A DNA stretch of 8,286 nt, taken from positions 1 to 8,286 of the forward strand of contig CAJUMC010000091.1 of NCBI GenBank assembly GCA_910587085.1, given 5' to 3'. The position numbers and the translations under genes are program-made. Origin of the DNA: an uncultured Lachnospiraceae bacterium (GTDB lineage Bacteria > Bacillota > Clostridia > Lachnospirales > Lachnospiraceae). Each line of letters opens with the position of its first letter. Position 1 is the first letter of the stretch. Positions 6,636-8,286 of this stretch are shown here, in pieces. Under the pieces are notes generated by a model. That model saw nothing but the letters and a program-made list of their open reading frames with translations, did not search any database and was not told the DNA's origin.

Positions 6636-6945
6636 CTATCCGTAAAAGGGTTCCTGTTTCGAAGTTCTCCTCGGGCTCCCCCTGAAATAACAAGCGTCAG
6701 TCCGCCCCGATATCCCGTGGATACTCTCCCTTCCCTCATCCGGGTATTCTGATTCAGGTGTTTTTGTATGGACATTTCTATATCGTATCACCGCCCTATT
6801 GAGCAGGGCATAAACAAGCGGACAGATGCCGTTCCAAAGCTCGCGGCACAGAGGAGGACATAAATTCTCCGCAACAAATTCCTGCCCTTTTTTAATAACC
6901 GCACCGGCATCCGCTGTCGGTGGTCGTAAGTTTCACCCCTGACAT
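6636..6945 (-). pseudogene. frameshifted remnant of a TIGR04076-like small protein
   Basis: An ATG at 6943-6945, one base after the stop of the upstream gene and about 10 bases after GGGGAG, opens M-S-G-V-K-L-T-T-T-D-S-G-C-R-C-G-Y and then hits TAA at 6892-6894. From 6893 the next frame continues open to TAG at 6636-6638. It encodes K-K-G-Q-E-F-V-A-E-N-L-C-P-P-L-C-R-E-L-W, then N-G-I-C-P-L-V-Y-A-L-L-N, then Y-P-D-E-G-R-E-S-I-H-G. Joined, these blocks follow the order I recall for small TIGR04076-family proteins: an S-G-C-R-x-G-Y-H-K start, an L-C-P-P-x-C-x-E-L-W-N core and a C-P-D-E-G-R-V-x-I-H-G end. The shift corresponds to one extra base or two lost bases at the His codon expected after Tyr17. 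Loss of the last Cys (Tyr here) also fits decay. The family has no role I can state. The call rests on memory of the motifs, not an alignment. Confidence 0.6.
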
Positions 6946-6946
6946 T

Positions 6947-7363
6947 TTAAAGATACTCCCCGTTCCGATAATCTTCATAATCACAGAAAGCATCTTCCAC
7001 ATCACCGTCCAGCAAATACATCAGGCAGCCTTCCATAAGATCAACCCATACCAGCACTTGCTTCGTCTGCTCTTCGGTCAATATGCCGTTTCCGCCCAGC
7101 ATTCCGTCCGGAGCTGCCCACGCCCTTGTCAGATGTACCATTGAAACAATATCCCCCACGATCTCCCGATCAACCGCCGCATTTTCGAATTCATCCTTCA
7201 GCGCCTGCAGGCACTCCATCACTTCGATAAAATTATCTTCGCAAAGCTCCCCGCGGAATGGTCTGAAACTACCCAGAAATCCGCCTGACCATTTGGGATT
7301 GTGGACATCGCTGTTCCGCGATGAATGAAAGGACAGCAATTCCTTTGCCGTTTTTTTATCCAT
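6947..7363 (-). CDS. hypothetical protein, 138 aa, acidic
   Basis: I do not recognise this family. The 138-residue protein is soluble and acidic, especially at its C-terminus (D-G-D-V-E-D-A-F-C-D-Y-E-D-Y), with no signal peptide, membrane span or catalytic motif. The N-terminal part has a W-S-G-G-F-L-G-S-F-R-P-F-R-G block (25-38). The rest is predicted helical, including a Trp-rich segment H-L-T-R-A-W-A-A-P-D-G-M-L-G-G-N-G (77-93). The regular composition, good codon use and a GGGAG ribosome binding site (7370-7375) 6 bases before ATG 7361-7363 support a real gene. It ends one base before the start of the decayed TIGR04076-like gene, so the two were probably translated from one message. The kinase gene stops 131 bases upstream. 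Confidence 0.83.
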   Translation of the reverse strand: MDKKTAKELLSFHSSRNSDVHNPKWSGGFLGSFRPFRGELCEDNFIEVMECLQALKDEFENAAVDREIVGDIVSMVHLTRAWAAPDGMLGGNGILTEEQTKQVLVWVDLMEGCLMYLLDGDVEDAFCDYEDYRNGEYL

Positions 7364-7403
7364 AACATTCTCCCTGTACGATTTCTATTCTACAAATTTT
7401 TTC

Positions 7404-7438
7404 ATCCGGGTATGAGGGCCGCCCGCATCCTCCCGGAT
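7404..7438. repeat. inverted repeat with 7-bp perfect arms
   Basis: ATCCGGG (7404-7410) pairs with CCCGGAT (7432-7438), with a further AGG/CCT pairing inside (7415-7417 with 7429-7431). It lies between the kinase stop and the next start. On the minus strand the distal arm is followed by an A-run, not a T-run, so it does not look like an intrinsic terminator for the kinase gene. It could be an operator, an RNA-processing hairpin or chance. Confidence 0.5.
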
Positions 7439-7494
7439 ATCACCTGAATGTCTGAACCTGATCTCCCGACTGCACTTCCGGCTTTCCTCATTGC

Positions 7495-8067
7495 TCAAAT
7501 GTTGCGCAATGCTGCCTTTCCGCCCGTGACGCTGCGGTACATTTCCACGATTTTCTCTGAATTGCTTTCCGGGGAATCCGCTCCGTCCAGTCTAAGAACC
7601 GGGCATTCCATCTGGCTGAGCCACTGCTCATGCTGGCTGTTGTTATTTGATGCTGCCCCGCTGTCATAATTTTCAACCTCTTCTAAAAACCTCCGGTGTT
7701 CTTCATACATATCCCCGCCGGGAAGAATGCGGCTTCCAAACGCTGCAAGCTCTCTTTCGTGCACCCGCTGCACCCGGACTTTGGCATCCGCGGTAAGATA
7801 AACCGCCAGCCGGAAGAAAGGGTCAAAATATTCATGAAAACTGTTCATCGAACCTGCCATCACAAATTCCCCGGCTTTTTCCGCCGCTTCCATCAGGTTT
7901 TTGATCTTCTCCTCCCGGGAATACATTACCGTAAAAGGTATTTCCGTGTCACTTCTCCAGATATAATCGTCAATATCCAGATAAGAAATCCCAAGCTTCT
8001 TTGCTGTCAGCTTCCCAAGGGTTGTTTTTCCTGCCCCCGAGGAACCCAGTATAATCATACCGTGCAT
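7495..8067 (-). CDS. P-loop kinase-like / AAA family ATPase
   Basis: A 190-residue protein with a classic Walker A motif G-S-S-G-A-G-K-T-T at 8-16, immediately after an M-I-I-L beta-strand. The segment Y-L-D-I-D-D at 29-34 fits the substrate-side acid motif of the nucleoside/shikimate kinase fold. E67-F-V-M-A-G-S-M-N (67-75) and L-A-V-Y-L-T-A (87-93) give further strands. Arg98, Arg101 and Arg105 with Arg125-Arg126 suit a lid region. Genomes often annotate such proteins as AAA family ATPase or topology-modulation-like; a small-molecule kinase acting in the cytosol is the best inference, substrate unknown. The region 135-155 is low in complexity (S-N-N-N-S-Q-H). ATG 8065-8067 follows AGGGAGG (8076-8082) at 8 bases; the in-frame ATG three codons later has poorer spacing. 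It is the first gene in the window in transcription order. Confidence 0.9.
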   Translation of the reverse strand: MHGMIILGSSGAGKTTLGKLTAKKLGISYLDIDDYIWRSDTEIPFTVMYSREEKIKNLMEAAEKAGEFVMAGSMNSFHEYFDPFFRLAVYLTADAKVRVQRVHERELAAFGSRILPGGDMYEEHRRFLEEVENYDSGAASNNNSQHEQWLSQMECPVLRLDGADSPESNSEKIVEMYRSVTGGKAALRNI

Positions 8068-8075
8068 AACGGTTT

Positions 8076-8082
8076 CCTCCCT
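8076..8082 (-). promoter_or_regulatory. ribosome binding site of the kinase-like gene
   Basis: AGGGAGG on the minus strand, 8 bases before ATG 8067. It supports Met1 rather than Met4 as the start. Confidence 0.8.
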
Positions 8083-8092
8083 GAAATAATTA

Positions 8093-8170
8093 AAATCCTG
8101 TTAATCCCAAAACTCCCGATATGAAAGCTATCAAATCCTGTTAATCTCAAACCTCCTGATAAAAGCCATC
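8093..8170. repeat. tandem pair of about 40-bp direct repeats upstream of the kinase gene
   Basis: Unit one (8093-8132, 40 bp) and unit two (8133-8170, 38 bp) both open with aaatcctgttaatc and close with aaagc[ct]atc. They differ by a few substitutions and a two-base gap. On the minus strand each carries a purine-rich GGAGTTT or GGAGGTTT block followed by GATTAACAGGATTT. They lie 25 bases before the kinase start, in its probable leader or promoter. Confidence 0.85.
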
Positions 8171-8221
8171 AATAAGCCTTCTATGCAGGTCTCGCAGAAT
8201 ACATAATTATCGGATATTTTT

Positions 8222-8281
8222 AACTTAATATTTATGATGCTGGGGTCAAAAGCCCCAATTGTTCCTTGAAACTTAATATTT
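8222..8281. repeat. palindrome between 12-bp direct repeats
   Basis: The 12-mer aacttaatattt occurs at 8222-8233 and again at 8270-8281. Between them is a hairpin TGGGG (8241-8245) with CCCCA (8253-8257) and a 7-base loop. The layout resembles short extragenic palindromic elements dispersed in Clostridia genomes, and I recall similar GGGGTC...GACCCC hairpins, but one copy in one window cannot prove it. No T-run follows directly on either strand, so a terminator is less likely. Confidence 0.55.
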
Positions 8282-8286
8282 TACAA

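Noticed and set aside
6614..6775. 54-residue N-terminal extension of the YdeI-family protein
   Set aside because: The strong AAAGGAGG sits before ATG 6613, and the extension is out-of-frame translation of the decayed TIGR04076-like gene.
6793..6809. GCCCT/AGGGC hairpin as a terminator
   Set aside because: It falls inside the coding remnant (the A-L-L-N-R-A segment) and has no T-run on either strand.
6904..6924. CACCG/CGGTG stem as a terminator after the 138-aa gene
   Set aside because: It lies within the coding remnant and is followed by an A-run rather than a T-run on the minus strand.
5499..8067. Integron-like cassette array of small co-directional genes
   Set aside because: The spacers share no common attC-like site, no integrase is present, and gene overlap (one-base spacing at 6945-6947) fits an ordinary operon.
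8093..8170. CRISPR array
   Set aside because: Only two directly abutting units with no spacers between them and no cas genes.

Overview
The window reads as a low-to-medium GC Gram-positive anaerobe, most likely a Clostridia member of the Lachnospiraceae type. The grounds are strong purine-rich ribosome binding sites (AGGAGG-like) before most genes, use of ATG and GTG starts, AT-rich intergenic ends around GC-richer genes, and the protein families present. This placement is inference from style and family recall, not a database match. Every gene I accept lies on the minus strand, so the gene order in transcription runs from the right edge to the left edge.

Right to left: an AT-rich edge (8068-8286) holds a small palindrome between 12-bp direct repeats and a tandem pair of about 40-bp repeats. 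It leads into a P-loop kinase-like ATPase (7495-8067). Next come an unrecognised 138-residue acidic protein (6947-7363), a frameshifted remnant of a small TIGR04076-like protein (6636-6945) and a YdeI/OmdA-family protein (6053-6613). A stand-alone GNAT acetyltransferase follows (5499-5963), then a 258-bp stretch with only a doubtful small frame. After that is an unusual three-part protein (3903-5240): a near-perfect array of five-residue repeats, a domain I do not recognise, and a C-terminal GNAT domain. Last are a CoxE-like von Willebrand A protein (2734-3864) and a large protein with two SWIM zinc fingers (129-2624). The left 128 bases are AT-rich, with no supported gene.

The window falls into two functional parts. 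The right half is a run of small stand-alone proteins (kinase, acetyltransferase, YdeI-type) with no evident shared pathway. The left half is the VWA plus SWIM pair, which in many bacteria belongs to a cluster with a MoxR-type AAA+ ATPase and a DUF5682 protein. Neither partner is visible here. The repeat-GNAT fusion ends 38 bases before the VWA start, so it may be co-transcribed with the pair.

The most striking items are the 15-bp tandem array coding for G-[SN]-F-D-K repeats fused to an acetyltransferase, and the decayed gene hidden between the 138-residue protein and the YdeI gene. I see no mobile-element genes, RNA genes, CRISPR array or convincing rho-independent terminator.
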